DNA of 64,000 nt, taken from positions 1 through 64,000 of the forward strand of contig CALFMO010000063.1 of NCBI GenBank assembly GCA_937879855.1. Reading direction: 5' to 3'. The notes below the pieces were generated by a model that did not search any database, was not told where the DNA came from, and saw only the letters and a program-made list of their open reading frames with translations. This document shows positions 1-9,451 of this stretch, in pieces (within the stretch, counting starts at the first letter, position 1; every line of letters begins with the position of its first letter). This DNA comes from an uncultured Acidobacteriaceae bacterium (GTDB lineage: Bacteria > Acidobacteriota > Terriglobia > Terriglobales > Acidobacteriaceae). Both the position numbers and the translations under genes were made by a program.

Positions 1-288
1 GGTCTATTACTGCAATCATATCCGCGGCATTTTCCGTGATCAGTTGAAAGATTTGCTCGCGCTCGGCCAATTGGCGCCGGATTCGTTGCAATTGCTGCTG
101 TTGGTAGATGGTGTAGATGTCGAACAGAAGAACCAGGGCGGCCAATCCGCGAACCCACTCCTTGAGATTCAGCGAATAGGTTTCATCAGGCGAGTGAAGG
201 ACAGGGAAAGGATCCCGAATGTTAGAACTAAGGTGACGGCTACGGCGGCGCCCCAGAGCCACCATTCGCGCCCCTCCAATTGGCGCAT
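1..288 (-). pseudogene. PAS-type membrane sensor, N-terminal part, frameshifted and cut by the window edge
   Basis: An ATG at 288 opens a frame with a short polar N-terminus and a membrane helix (WWLWGAAVAVTLVLTFGIL), but it stops at 169-171. Another frame on the same strand, open from about 270 to the window edge, carries a second hydrophobic helix (GLAALVLLFDIYTIYQ), a glutamine- and arginine-rich helix, and the start of a PAS-like domain (ENAADMIAVID). Together these make the usual layout of a two-helix membrane anchor followed by PAS, as in diguanylate cyclase or histidine kinase N-termini. The two halves join only if one base is added or removed between about 180 and 215. It could be a real pseudogene or a base-call error. 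The output domain lies outside the window. Confidence 0.6.
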
Positions 289-1317
289 TCGGCCGGCCGG
301 CCTCGGGGTCTTATTAATGGACACCGGGTGTCTACTCAAAGAAAAGGTCCCGTCGACAGTCGAGATTATGAGAACATTGAAATTCTAGATGAGGAATACG
401 GAAGTGAAAGTTACCGAAGTGTGGACGAACTGTCGTAAAGGTGGGGTAGGCGTGGACTTTATGGCTCTAATTCGTTAAGCAAGCTTTTCTCGTTATTTCG
501 AAGACGTCTAATCTTGTTCTTTTCATGTGACCATTGGGTGCCACCTGCTGGTTGGATTCCAGGCCAAAGAATGGATTCGGAGCGCGCTGAGAGCGCTGAC
601 GTGAAAATCTTCGTAGCGACCTTCCGTTCGGATTTCGTAACAAGCTTGATGTTTTCATCAAAGGCTTTTGGGCCTGTGGCACAGTGCGTTACGGGGTACT
701 AGGGAGTGTCGGCGAAGAAAAAGCTGGAAAGGAAAGTTTATAGTTCCCAGGCCGGAACCGCAATGAAGAGGCAACCGCCGAGTTCTTGAAACCCCTCAGA
801 AAACGGCAACAGAACGGTGCCACCGAGCAACAAAGGAAACGTTCAGCATAGAAACTAACGGGGCTTCTGGCATGGTCAAAATCGGCTGGAAAGCCTGGCC
901 CTCATTGCGGCGATGAAGTTTACCGCTCTCGACGGGAGCCGCTCACCTGGCTGGATCGGTGGTGCGGATTATTACTTCTCCGGCATGTCAGATGCCGGCG
1001 ATGCCAGCTTCGGCACTACCGTCCACTCTTCTGTCCGGCACCCGAATACCCTCAACCGATCCTTCCTACAGAGAAACGCGCGAAGACTAGTGCTGATAGT
1101 GAAAAACGAAAACGCACTGCGTAGGCCCGGAAAGTACCCCACCGTCGGATTTTTTGTCAGGCAGGTCATCCTCCTCTAAGTTAGGGAGATTTTGTCAATA
1201 GGGTGTTTGCCGTAATCGAGCTCGGTGTTCGGCTTTCGTAAAAATAATTTGGTAGGCCGATTGCCCGATTGCTAAGAGTGACAAAATTTCCTCTTTTGCG
1301 GAGGATCGGAGTTTGAG
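289..1317. other. About 1 kb without a supported gene
   Basis: Short open frames occur on both strands (467-682, 514-702, 913-1179, 972-1169), but they overlap one another, have no convincing ribosome binding site and resemble nothing I recognise. A perfect 13-bp palindrome lies at 320-332, just upstream of the truncated sensor gene. Nothing else is evident. Confidence 0.5.
320..332. promoter_or_regulatory. 13-bp palindrome GACACCGGGTGTC
   Basis: Two perfect 6-bp arms (GACACC / GGTGTC) flank one central base, 32 to 44 bp upstream of the ATG of the truncated sensor gene on the minus strand. Its place suggests an operator near the promoter. The same GTGTCC / GGACAC core recurs at 21767-21809. 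The function is inferred only. Confidence 0.3.
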
Positions 1318-1491
1318 ATGAAGCAGAAGAGACCATATCTCCCACCCGCCCTGACCGAACTAACCGGAGAGCAAGCCATAAAGCTTGTGGCCGAACGTAA
1401 CAATTGCAGCGAACAAGAAGCCGCCAAGCTCGTAGATTCCCTAAGAAAACCTCCGCCGATCGATGATGAAAGCCAGAAGCGCTCAGCGTAG
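1318..1491 (+). CDS. Small conserved-type hypothetical protein, 57 aa
   Basis: A 57-residue frame starts at ATG 1318, with purine-rich GGAGGATCGGAG a short distance upstream as a plausible ribosome binding site. The protein is charged and mostly helical. The order is a PYLPPALTELTGEQA segment, a helix, then an acidic NCSEQEAAKLVDSLRK helix. The pattern of Pro/Leu-rich start, LTxEQA and NCSEQEA resembles small orphan proteins common in Acidobacteriota. There is no signal peptide or membrane segment. It lies 169 bp upstream of the receiver-PilZ gene on the same strand. The function is unknown. Confidence 0.55.
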   Translation: MKQKRPYLPPALTELTGEQAIKLVAERNNCSEQEAAKLVDSLRKPPPIDDESQKRSA

Positions 1492-1660
1492 AAGCCTACC
1501 GGACAACAGGAGTTGGTTTACCAGGTCACACTCAGCCAAGGGGGAACGGCGGCGATCCTGACGGGTCGTATTACATGCCGGGCAAGAGAGAACTGCAAAT
1601 TAAGCTTCCGAGCGCGACTCAGACTGTCCGTGGTATTGTGCGGAGCTTGAGGACAGACGC

Positions 1661-2347
1661 ATGCAACCCATGAAGCTGCTTGTGGTCGAGGATAACCTTG
1701 CGAGTTTGGAGCTCATGAATGAGGTTTTTTCATCTCTGAAGGCTGATGTTCGCCCGATCAGCGACAGCGAAAAAGCTGCGATCGCGGTAAATCAGGAGCG
1801 GTTTGATGGAATTTTCCTGGATTTGGAACTGCCAAAGCTGAATGGTTTCGACTTGGCCCGCCTTATCCGCAAATCGTCATGGAACAAGTCCACTCCTATC
1901 GTTATCGTAACGGGGCGAGACGACAGACAAACCATGCAGGATTCGTTTGCGCTCGGAGCGACCTTTTTTCTTCAAAAACCAGTGGACAGGCAGAAGCTTA
2001 GTGCCCTGTTCCGTACGGTGATCGGAGCGATAGTGGCGAACCGGAGGAAATATTCCCGTGTTCCGATCCGGGCTGATGTCGACTGCACAGTAGGCTCTCG
2101 TATTGCGCGGGGGGTAACTTGGAACCTCAGCCAGGGAGGAATGCAGGTGGAGGTGTCTGACTTGAAGCCCAAAGATGCGGTTCGATTGTCATTCCAGCTA
2201 CCAGACTCCGCCGTGGTCATTGACGTCGCCGGTACCGTCGTGTGGGCAAATGAAGAGCGCCAGGGGATCCAATTTACGACTGTAAGCGCACGGAGTCAGC
2301 AGTCGATTCTTCAATTCATAACAGAAGTAGAAAAAGCGGAGTCATAG
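1661..2347 (+). CDS. Response regulator with receiver and PilZ domains
   Basis: This 228-aa protein joins a CheY-like receiver to a C-terminal PilZ domain. In the receiver (about residues 4-122) the acid pair is E10/D11, the phosphoacceptor is D54 (IFLDLELP), and T84 and K106 (LQKPV) complete the switch. The PilZ domain (about 125-225) has the c-di-GMP-binding RxxxR pattern in RRKYSR (128-133) and the NLSQGG element at 155-160. It probably couples phosphorylation to c-di-GMP sensing, acting on motility, exopolysaccharide or development. An alternative start is ATG 1670 (MKLLVVED). It converges on the minus-strand receiver gene with only 21 bp between them. The HD-GYP phosphodiesterase nearby makes a shared c-di-GMP circuit plausible. 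Confidence 0.9.
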   Translation: MQPMKLLVVEDNLASLELMNEVFSSLKADVRPISDSEKAAIAVNQERFDGIFLDLELPKLNGFDLARLIRKSSWNKSTPIVIVTGRDDRQTMQDSFALGATFFLQKPVDRQKLSALFRTVIGAIVANRRKYSRVPIRADVDCTVGSRIARGVTWNLSQGGMQVEVSDLKPKDAVRLSFQLPDSAVVIDVAGTVVWANEERQGIQFTTVSARSQQSILQFITEVEKAES

Positions 2348-2368
2348 AGTCGCCCCCCACCGAGTTGT

Positions 2369-2809
2369 CTAGATACCGCTTCCAGTTCCTCTTTTCCTCG
2401 TAGATTGGTCTTCGCAGGTCAGCTCTGAGTTCGCCGGTTGATTACATTTCGTGAGAACGCGGTCCAGTTCCTGAGTGAGGGAGGATGCTTTGACAGGCTT
2501 CGACAAATAGCCGTTAAAGCCCGAATCGAGGATCCGTTGCTGATCTTCTCGCATGGCATACGCCGTGACTGCCACTACCGGCAGTTTCGCCAATCGTGGA
2601 TTCTCGCGGATTCTCCGTATGACTGCGAATCCGTCCATTACGGGCATGCCAATATCTAATAGCAGCAGTTCCGGTTGAACGTGTTCCATCATTTGAAGAG
2701 CTCCTCGACCGTCGCATGCCTCCAGAACTGTGTATCCATGCAGTTCCAGCAATTCGCGGAGCAGTTCCCGGTTCACTGGGTTGTCTTCGGCAACGAGGAC
2801 TTTGATCAT
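2369..2809 (-). CDS. Single-domain CheY/DivK-like response regulator
   Basis: This 146-aa protein is essentially one receiver domain with a short polar tail. The acid pair is E8/D9, the phosphoacceptor D52 (LLLDIGMPVMDG), with T82 and K104 (YLSKPV). The NPVNRELLRELLELHGY start is typical of receivers linked to hybrid kinases. No output domain is present, so it probably relays phosphate or works through protein contacts, as DivK-type proteins do. Its ATG overlaps the stop of the upstream hybrid kinase (2806-2809), so the two are probably translationally coupled and form a kinase/receiver pair. Confidence 0.9.
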   Translation of the reverse strand: MIKVLVAEDNPVNRELLRELLELHGYTVLEACDGRGALQMMEHVQPELLLLDIGMPVMDGFAVIRRIRENPRLAKLPVVAVTAYAMREDQQRILDSGFNGYLSKPVKASSLTQELDRVLTKCNQPANSELTCEDQSTRKRGTGSGI

Positions 2810-5800
2810 AGCTGTCCGGCAGACTGCCCCAGCCTGCGGCCTCGCACTACCCGGCCAAGTTCGGCAATCAGTTGTTCCTTCCAGGATCCGCCCTTTTGTA
2901 GGAAGCCCTGAGTTTCGCGGTTTAGAAGAGCCATCTCTTCCGGGCTGAGGCTTTTCGCTGTCATCACGAGGATTGGTAGGTCCTTGAGGCCTCTGTCTTG
3001 TCGAACGTGGCGAATGACTTGGAACCCGTCCATGCCGGGCATGAGGAGGTCTAGCACAATCGCGCCCACAACCTTGTTCGCGAGGATCTCCAAGGCCCTC
3101 GCTCCGCTACGGACGGCCTGAGTCTCATAGCCCGCAGAACGCAAGGCCTCTTCCATGATCTCGATCGCCTTGGGGTCGTCGTCCACCAACAGGATGGAGG
3201 AATCGTCGTCAGCAGGCGACGGAACGTGTTTGCCAATCGCTTCGAGCAGCGCAGGCCTGCGAACCGGCTTGATGAGATAGTCAGCCGCACCCAGCGCGAA
3301 ACCGACCTGCTTTTGGTCCACGATGGAGAGGATGATGACCGGGATGTCGGCAGTCTCTGGGTTCTTCCGAAGTGCCGCCAGAGTTTCGAAGCCGGTGCTG
3401 CCCGGCATCATCACGTCGAGAGTAATGGCGTCTGGCCGCAGTTGTTGAGCTTTTTTGAGAGCCTCTGTTCCGGACTCAGCCATGGCGATCCGGTATTCGG
3501 GCTCCAAGTAGCTGGCCAGAAGCTCGCGGGCTGGCCCTTCATCGTCCACAAGCAACACCAACGGCGTAAGACGACCCGAAGGTGCAACTCCCGAAGCTGC
3601 TTGTGGTGGCTCCGCATTCGGTCGGGCTTGGCTCGTCGTCTCGGCGATGAGAAGAGTAAAGGTGAACCTGCTTCCTTTTCCCAACTCGCTCTCCACCGAA
3701 ATCTGGCCTCCTTGCTGCTCGACCAGCCGTTTCGTGATGGCAAGCCCCAGTCCTGTGCCTTCGTGGACACCATCAGCAGTGCCTTCCACTTGCCGGAATT
3801 CGTCGAAGATGACTTTCTGATCTTCCTGCCCGATTCCTATCCCGGTATCCGTCACCGACACGCGGACGAAGTCCCAGTAATCGACGCACTCAATCGTGAC
3901 ACGACCATTCTTGGGAGTGAATTTAACGGCGTTGCTGAGCAGATTGTAAAGGATCTGCTTAAAACGCAAGCGGTCTGCTTTCACCAGCGATTGACTCTCT
4001 ACTTTCTGTTCAACCTGGATGTTCTTGGCCATCGCCAAGGGATGAATGGTGGAGAGGACTTCGGGCAAGGCATCCCCTACGAGAAAGCGTTCGCTGTGCA
4101 GCTCCAGCAATCCAGCCTCGATCTTGGAAAGGTCGAGAATGTCGTTGATCAACTGCAAGAGATGAGAGGATCCCTGCTTGATGTGGTTGATGAAGCGTTG
4201 TTGCTTTGCATTCAGCGGGCCGGGAGTTCCTTCCGCCAGGAGATCCGAGAAGCCCACAATAGCATTCAGCGGGGTTCGCAATTCGTGACTCATGTTGGCC
4301 AGGAACTTGCTCTTCATCTTGGTGGCACGCTCGACCTCGCGATTGCGCAGCTCCAGTTCCCGATTGCTGGCAGCTAATCGCTCATGGATGGCTTTCTTTT
4401 CGGCTTCGTCCCGCAGTCTCTGGGTGACGTCCACGGCAACCACAACTACCCCAACCCGGCCTGCAAAGTTCATCACATACGAGGTGATCTCGACCGCGAT
4501 GATAGTTCCATCTTTTTGACGATGCCTCCAAATGCCCATATTCCCGCTTTTATTCGATAGCTCCTTGATATCTTTGAGCAGCGCGGGCACATCTTCGGGC
4601 GGGCGGATCTCCGTGATCGTCATAGCGAGAAATTCCTCGCTGGAATATCCGTACTTCTTAATGGCGGCACGGTTTACGGCGAGAAATCGTAGCGTCGCCT
4701 GGTCATAGACCCACGTCGGATGTGGGTTGTTGTCGAATAATTTGCGGTGCCGCTCTTCGCTTTGATGGAGCAGATTTTCGGCCCATTTGCGCTCGCTGAT
4801 GTCGCGCGCAATCTTGGAAACGCCAACAATCGTGCCCCGGCTATCCTTGATCGGCGAAATCGTTACAGAAACATCGAAATGCTTGCCGTCCTTGCGGACG
4901 CGAATCGTTTCAAAGTGTTCCATCTGTTCGCCACGCCTGATGCGCGCGAGAATGTCGGATTCCTCGTTCTCCCGCCCCGGCGGCAATAACATCTGCATAG
5001 GTTTGCCTATCGCCTCCGATGAGGTGTAGCCAAATAGTTTCTCGGCGCCGGAATTCCACGCTGTTATTGACCCTTCCAGGCTCTTGCTGATAATGGCGTC
5101 CTCGGAGGAATCAACCATCGCGGCCAGGTGTCTGCGCACTTCCTCCGCCCGCCTGGTCTCAGTCACATCCCGCCCCACTGCATAGATAAGCTTCTGCTCG
5201 GGCACGGATACCGCATTCCACAGCAGCCACTTGTACGAACCGTCTTTACATAAGTAACGGTTTTCAAAGGAAAGAGTGACTTCGCCCTTCTCTAGTCCAT
5301 CAGCTTCAGCCACCGTTGCCTGGCGATCATCCGGATGTATGAATTCTAGGTATGGTTTCCGCATGAGTTCTTCCGTGTTAAAGCCCAGGGTCTTTTCCCA
5401 AGAGGGATTCAGGTTCTTGAAGTATCCGTCGAAGCCGGCGATGCAGAACATATCCACGGAGAGATCGATAAAGCGGTTACCAATCTCCAGTTCAGAATAG
5501 AGGGAGCCCATCAATGTGCTCAGTCCGAGACCGACCACCATGAACACCAGTCCGAGCAGCCACACTCGCCGTTCTATGGCCCAAACGTGTTGCTGCAAGA
5601 CAGCCGCCGGCTGCTCCACCAGGATGCCCCAGCCATAAAGATGCAAGGGTTCATACTCAGCAAAGAATGTGCTTCCTTCGCGAACAAACTCTCCGTGACC
5701 CACCTTGCCTGCAAGCATCTGCCGCACCGGTTCGTAACCACTCAGGTCGACCGCCAGGGAGTGGGAGTCAATGTTTGGTCGGGCCGCCAAGTGTCCATGC

Positions 5801-6444
5801 TGATCCACCAGCGAGATGGTCCATGCTCCTTCAAGCTGGGTCTGCACCAGATCCCGGCTCATGGCATCAAGCGAGATCGCGGCCATGAGAATACCGGCTG
5901 GCTTGCCGTTACTGTCGGTTATCGGGACGACCACTGCGACGACCTGTTGCTGGGAGCCCCCCACAGATTGATAGACTTCGGAAACGTAGGGCTTCCATTC
6001 CCGCGAAACTCCTTTGTACCAGTCGCGGTAGGCGAAATTCTTATGCAGTAAGGCGGGCTCAGGGGGATAAATTGCCCGCATGGTTCCATCGAGCTCGTAC
6101 ATGCTGACAAAGGTAAAGTCGGACCGCAAGCCCCTGGCTTGCTCCATTTGGCGCTCGATTACGTTGAGATCTCGCAGGCTCCAGGCTTCACGAAAGCTCG
6201 GACGAAGGGCAACGGACTGGAGAAACGAGCTGCTCTGGCGGAAGTGATCGGCAACGAAAGCGGCCGACACACGAGCAATTTGGGTACTCTCTGTGACCGC
6301 CTGCGCTTCGGTCTGGTTTCTTAATACTCGGCCCACATAATTAGCGAAAAGCGCAATGGGCGTGACCATGAGCAACAGAAACAGCGGATAAAGCCGCCAA
6401 CGGCTTTTGGTCAGCCATTTTCTGACTCGGGTGCGCACTGTCAC
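2806..6444 (-). CDS. Membrane hybrid histidine kinase: sensor, 3 PAS, HisKA-HATPase, 2 receivers
   Basis: The protein has about 1212 aa. A membrane helix (LYPLFLLLMVTPIALFANYV) is followed by an extracytoplasmic dCache-like region, a second helix near residue 300, three PAS domains (about 330-440, 455-575, 585-700), a HisKA box with the phospho-His in NMSHELRTPLNA (about 740), a HATPase domain with NLLSNAVKFTP, and two C-terminal receivers with phosphoacceptors in LDVMMPGSTG and LDLLMPGMDG. I placed the start at GTG 6444 because AGTGAGGACG gives a ribosome site before it; the frame is open to 6579 but that part overlaps the upstream gene. It follows the HD-GYP gene by 41 bp and precedes the single receiver with a 4-bp overlap, suggesting one operon. 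Confidence 0.93.
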   Translation of the reverse strand: MTVRTRVRKWLTKSRWRLYPLFLLLMVTPIALFANYVGRVLRNQTEAQAVTESTQIARVSAAFVADHFRQSSSFLQSVALRPSFREAWSLRDLNVIERQMEQARGLRSDFTFVSMYELDGTMRAIYPPEPALLHKNFAYRDWYKGVSREWKPYVSEVYQSVGGSQQQVVAVVVPITDSNGKPAGILMAAISLDAMSRDLVQTQLEGAWTISLVDQHGHLAARPNIDSHSLAVDLSGYEPVRQMLAGKVGHGEFVREGSTFFAEYEPLHLYGWGILVEQPAAVLQQHVWAIERRVWLLGLVFMVVGLGLSTLMGSLYSELEIGNRFIDLSVDMFCIAGFDGYFKNLNPSWEKTLGFNTEELMRKPYLEFIHPDDRQATVAEADGLEKGEVTLSFENRYLCKDGSYKWLLWNAVSVPEQKLIYAVGRDVTETRRAEEVRRHLAAMVDSSEDAIISKSLEGSITAWNSGAEKLFGYTSSEAIGKPMQMLLPPGRENEESDILARIRRGEQMEHFETIRVRKDGKHFDVSVTISPIKDSRGTIVGVSKIARDISERKWAENLLHQSEERHRKLFDNNPHPTWVYDQATLRFLAVNRAAIKKYGYSSEEFLAMTITEIRPPEDVPALLKDIKELSNKSGNMGIWRHRQKDGTIIAVEITSYVMNFAGRVGVVVVAVDVTQRLRDEAEKKAIHERLAASNRELELRNREVERATKMKSKFLANMSHELRTPLNAIVGFSDLLAEGTPGPLNAKQQRFINHIKQGSSHLLQLINDILDLSKIEAGLLELHSERFLVGDALPEVLSTIHPLAMAKNIQVEQKVESQSLVKADRLRFKQILYNLLSNAVKFTPKNGRVTIECVDYWDFVRVSVTDTGIGIGQEDQKVIFDEFRQVEGTADGVHEGTGLGLAITKRLVEQQGGQISVESELGKGSRFTFTLLIAETTSQARPNAEPPQAASGVAPSGRLTPLVLLVDDEGPARELLASYLEPEYRIAMAESGTEALKKAQQLRPDAITLDVMMPGSTGFETLAALRKNPETADIPVIILSIVDQKQVGFALGAADYLIKPVRRPALLEAIGKHVPSPADDDSSILLVDDDPKAIEIMEEALRSAGYETQAVRSGARALEILANKVVGAIVLDLLMPGMDGFQVIRHVRQDRGLKDLPILVMTAKSLSPEEMALLNRETQGFLQKGGSWKEQLIAELGRVVRGRRLGQSAGQL

Positions 6445-6485
6445 GGCATCGTCCTCACTATGTAGAAAGAATTTTTGGGGAATCT

Positions 6486-7496
6486 CTACTGAGCGGCTGT
6501 CGCGCCTTTCGCCCGGAAATCCGCAGCGCGGCTCCCGACCAATTGTTCGAACTGGGCAAAAATATGCGGATCCCACCACCCCTTGGCGATTTCTTCCTTC
6601 ATGGTTTGCAGGGCTTCGCGGAGGGAAAACGCTTTCTTATAGGGGCGCTCCGTAGTCAGAGCATCAAATACATCAACAATCTGAAGCACGCGGGCAGTAA
6701 TCGGAATGGCATCGCCCCTCAGCCCGTCAGGATAACCCGAGCCATTGAGTTTCTCGTGATGATGCCGGACGATGGGAAGCACATGGCGGAATGACTTCAA
6801 GGGCGCGCAAATCCGCTCCCCTACTACAGTATGTTCCTGGATGATGGTCCACTCTTCGGGGGTCAGGCGCCCGGGCTTCAATAGAATAGCATCGGGAACC
6901 GCGATTTTCCCAATATCGTGAACCACGCCAGCTCGGCGTAGCGCAATAATTTCCTCCTCGGAGAGCCCGAGGTGCTGACCTAGAGAAGCCGAATACTCTG
7001 CTAAGCGTTCACAGTGACCATGAGTGTAGGGGTCTTTGCCTTCAATGCTGCGGGCAAGTGTGAACAGCACGGACTCAGCTCGCTCCAGTTCATCGGTGCG
7101 GAATTTGAGTCGGAGAAGCGAGCGCACCCGGGCGAGCAGCTCGGTCGGATCCACAGGCCGGGGAAGGAAATCATCCGCCCCCGCTTTGATACCGTCGATT
7201 CGATCCTGTTTACCGGAAAGTGCCGTAATCAAGATCACCGGCACCAGATAGGTGTCTGGGTTAGCCTTAATTCTCTCGCAGACCTCAAACCCCGTCATGC
7301 GAGGCATCATTACATCCAGTATCACCAAATCAATGGGTGTTCCAGTCAGTTCTGCGAGGGCAGCGATTCCATCCGGCACACAGACGACCTTGAATCCATG
7401 CGCGGTCAGAAGTTCTTCCATCAACTCGCGATTGGCGCCGTGGTCATCCGCGACAAGGATAGTGCCGGTGATAGCCTGATGTGACTTTGCAAACAT
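6486..7496 (-). CDS. RpfG-like response regulator with HD-GYP c-di-GMP phosphodiesterase domain
   Basis: This 336-aa protein has a receiver (about 12-128, phosphoacceptor D61 in VILDVMMPRMTG) joined by a helix to an HD-GYP domain (about 145-325). The HD pair is H193/D194 (VVHDIGKI), followed by the HHHEKLNGSGYPDGL segment with GYP at 254-256. This is the usual set for hydrolysis of cyclic di-GMP. One oddity is that the receiver's normally invariant lysine appears as arginine (DDFLPRPV, near 113), which could alter switching on phosphorylation. It is first in an apparent operon with the hybrid kinase and single receiver, the likely phosphodonor system. I see no strong ribosome site before the ATG. 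Confidence 0.92.
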   Translation of the reverse strand: MFAKSHQAITGTILVADDHGANRELMEELLTAHGFKVVCVPDGIAALAELTGTPIDLVILDVMMPRMTGFEVCERIKANPDTYLVPVILITALSGKQDRIDGIKAGADDFLPRPVDPTELLARVRSLLRLKFRTDELERAESVLFTLARSIEGKDPYTHGHCERLAEYSASLGQHLGLSEEEIIALRRAGVVHDIGKIAVPDAILLKPGRLTPEEWTIIQEHTVVGERICAPLKSFRHVLPIVRHHHEKLNGSGYPDGLRGDAIPITARVLQIVDVFDALTTERPYKKAFSLREALQTMKEEIAKGWWDPHIFAQFEQLVGSRAADFRAKGATAAQ

Positions 7497-8564
7497 ACTG
7501 CACTGCCTGATGGTGCGTCATGACTTGTGATGAGAATGGCATATAGGACGAGAGACCGCCAATTACCGAGGTCACGCGCCGCTCAAAGTTCGGTTTTTGG
7601 AGCCACCTTCGGGGGGCGTACTTAACTGAAGGTAAGCTTGGCGCATGGATGGCTGCCTTCCTACTGGAAAGTAGCTCCCAATGCCCCTTGCCTAATAGAG
7701 TCTAACTAGGCATGCTTCGCAAAAAGGGTATTTATTCATGCAAGCAGAGGGCTGCACTGCCTCCAGCCACTTCCGCCGAGCGACTTCGCCGCGCCGCGCA
7801 GAAGCTGCGCACACAAATTCCTGCCCCTGACAACGCGCGCGCGACCCGGATTGAGATTGAAAATGCGGACACCTCCTTTCGCTAATGCAAAGAGGGTCCG
7901 GCTTTCCTAGCAGGGATAATTTACCTATACCACCGAGCGCGGCTCAAAGCGTTGAGGTCGGCGCGGAAGTTCATTTGAACCCGCCTCACATCTGGCAAAT
8001 GTTTAGAGGCTCAACACAGTTGCGGATGTCACCGCGGACGGAACGTATTGACGTTACCTGAGGAAATGCGCGGCCTGCGAGAAGAAGCGAGAAGACAACT
8101 GCCCACCCCGGCGCGAAGAGGTGCGATGACTGTCGCGCGCCAGCAGTCCCAGTCGTATCGGAGCCCAGCCTAATGAAAAGGACGCGCCTGTGGTCGCGCC
8201 TGCCCCGCCTTCGGGCCCCCGTGGTCACCCGATTCGGTGTCAGTGCCGAGAGAAGGCCCACGAGGACGACTAGGGCTCAGACCCGTGCCAATGAGGAAAA
8301 ACGGAAACGCTCCGCATAGGGCGCGCGGACTCACAACATCGGAAAAATGGCAGTGGACTCCTTCAAAAGAAGAAAAGCGCGCGGGGCAGAAGGAAACTAT
8401 GCCCCGCATCCGAAGGTCGCGCCGTCAACCCCTCACCTGGACAAAAACACAATACTCACGAAAACGATGTGGCGCTAACTGCATTACCACGCCCGCTCAC
8501 TACCATCCATGAAAGTCAGGCGAAGGGGACAAATCCAGCGCAGTCACGCGGAGGTCAGCGCGCG
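7497..8564. other. About 1 kb with no recognisable gene
   Basis: Upstream region of the HD-GYP operon followed by sequence with only short, overlapping, low-quality open frames (7986-8261, 8170-8409, 8237-8512). None has a convincing start or family resemblance. The stretch leads into the DUF932 remnant and is probably degraded DNA. Confidence 0.45.
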
Positions 8565-8948
8565 TTTGGAGAAATTGTCTCAGGCGTGTTTACCCCTGTC
8601 CTGGCCAAGCACTCGAAGTCATTCTCACTGATTGACTGCATTTCAGTCGGAGTGGACCGGATGCAGCGCAACTTCGAACCGATGCAGGAGCAAGTGGAGG
8701 CGTGGCAACGAAGCGAACTGACCGATGTTACCGCCAAAGTGGTCATCTATGAAGCGTTCGTCGAGGGCAAACTGGAGGCTCCGAAACACCTCGCCCGCAC
8801 CGTGCATGATCTTTACTTCGAACCGAAGTACGAAGAGTTCGAGTCGCGAACGATCTGGAGCCTGTCGAATGCGTTCACATCCGCATTTAAAGAACTGGAG
8901 CCGATTCCGCAGTTCAAGGCAACAGCGAAACTGGGAGAATTCCTCGAA
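8565..8948 (+). pseudogene. C-terminal remnant of a DUF932 (phage/plasmid-related) protein
   Basis: The frame from FGEIVSGVF to KLGEFLE (about 128 residues) matches the C-terminal part of DUF932 proteins, which are found on phages, plasmids and integrated elements. Recognisable elements are VDRMQRNFEPM, VEAWQRSEL, RTIWSLSNAFTSAFKEL and the PQFKATAKLGEFL tail. The N-terminal half of the family is absent and nothing upstream encodes it. The frame does not end where the family normally ends but runs straight into a zincin-like metallopeptidase, so a deletion has fused two genes. The tail motif recurs at about 10963-11010. No integrase or replication gene is seen nearby. Confidence 0.65.
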
Positions 8949-9248
8949 GATTTCCCCGGTATCCAAGTGGTTGACGAGCCTCCAGCGGACGTATTGGAAG
9001 ACATATCGAACAAGAAGAAATGGCGCCGTGGAACTGAGTTATTGGGATTGTACAGCGGCGTAGTCAGGACGAAACGGTCGTTCAACCATGTGGAGTATGC
9101 CCCCGACTTGATATTTGTTTTTCGTGGCCCCATTCTGCGGTGTTCAAAAGGAGATTTGCCGGCCGAAGTGAAACGGGTCGTGTGGCATAAGGTGGCCCAC
9201 TGGCTCGGGTACGAAACCGAGGAGCAAGTAAAAGCCTTGGGTTTATGA
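8949..9248 (+). pseudogene. Zincin-like metallopeptidase remnant with altered active site
   Basis: The downstream part of the same frame reads as a minimal zincin (the family that includes PF06262): VVDEPPADVLED, a LLGLYSGV segment, RSFNHVEYAPD, FRGPIL, and a zinc-site helix. The usual HExxH motif is HKVAH here (VWHKVAHWLGYE), so the catalytic glutamate is lysine. The distal residues (YETEEQVKALGL) look intact. The protein's own N-terminus is missing and it is joined to the DUF932 remnant. Loss of the catalytic residue and of the start argue for a pseudogene. A non-catalytic fusion protein of about 260 aa starting at 8469 is the alternative, but I see no good ribosome site. Confidence 0.6.
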
Positions 9249-9451
9249 GCTAAAGCGCGAGTGCGACAGCTACGAATTTTACCTCCGGGCTCCTATTGAA
9301 AAGTTCATCACGATTTTAAAGAGCAGGGGGCAAGAGCTTCCGGTGTTTGACTTGACTTCTGTCGCCATAGACTATCGTGAGAACAGAAGACCTCTACCTA
9401 CCAAACAGCAGGCAAGCCCTCAGTTTACGTTCCTTTTAGTCGGAGGTCGTT

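Noticed and set aside
3226..4377. 383-codon plus-strand frame inside the hybrid kinase
   Set aside because: It is a shadow of the kinase gene; the minus-strand frame has unmistakable HisKA, HATPase and receiver motifs.
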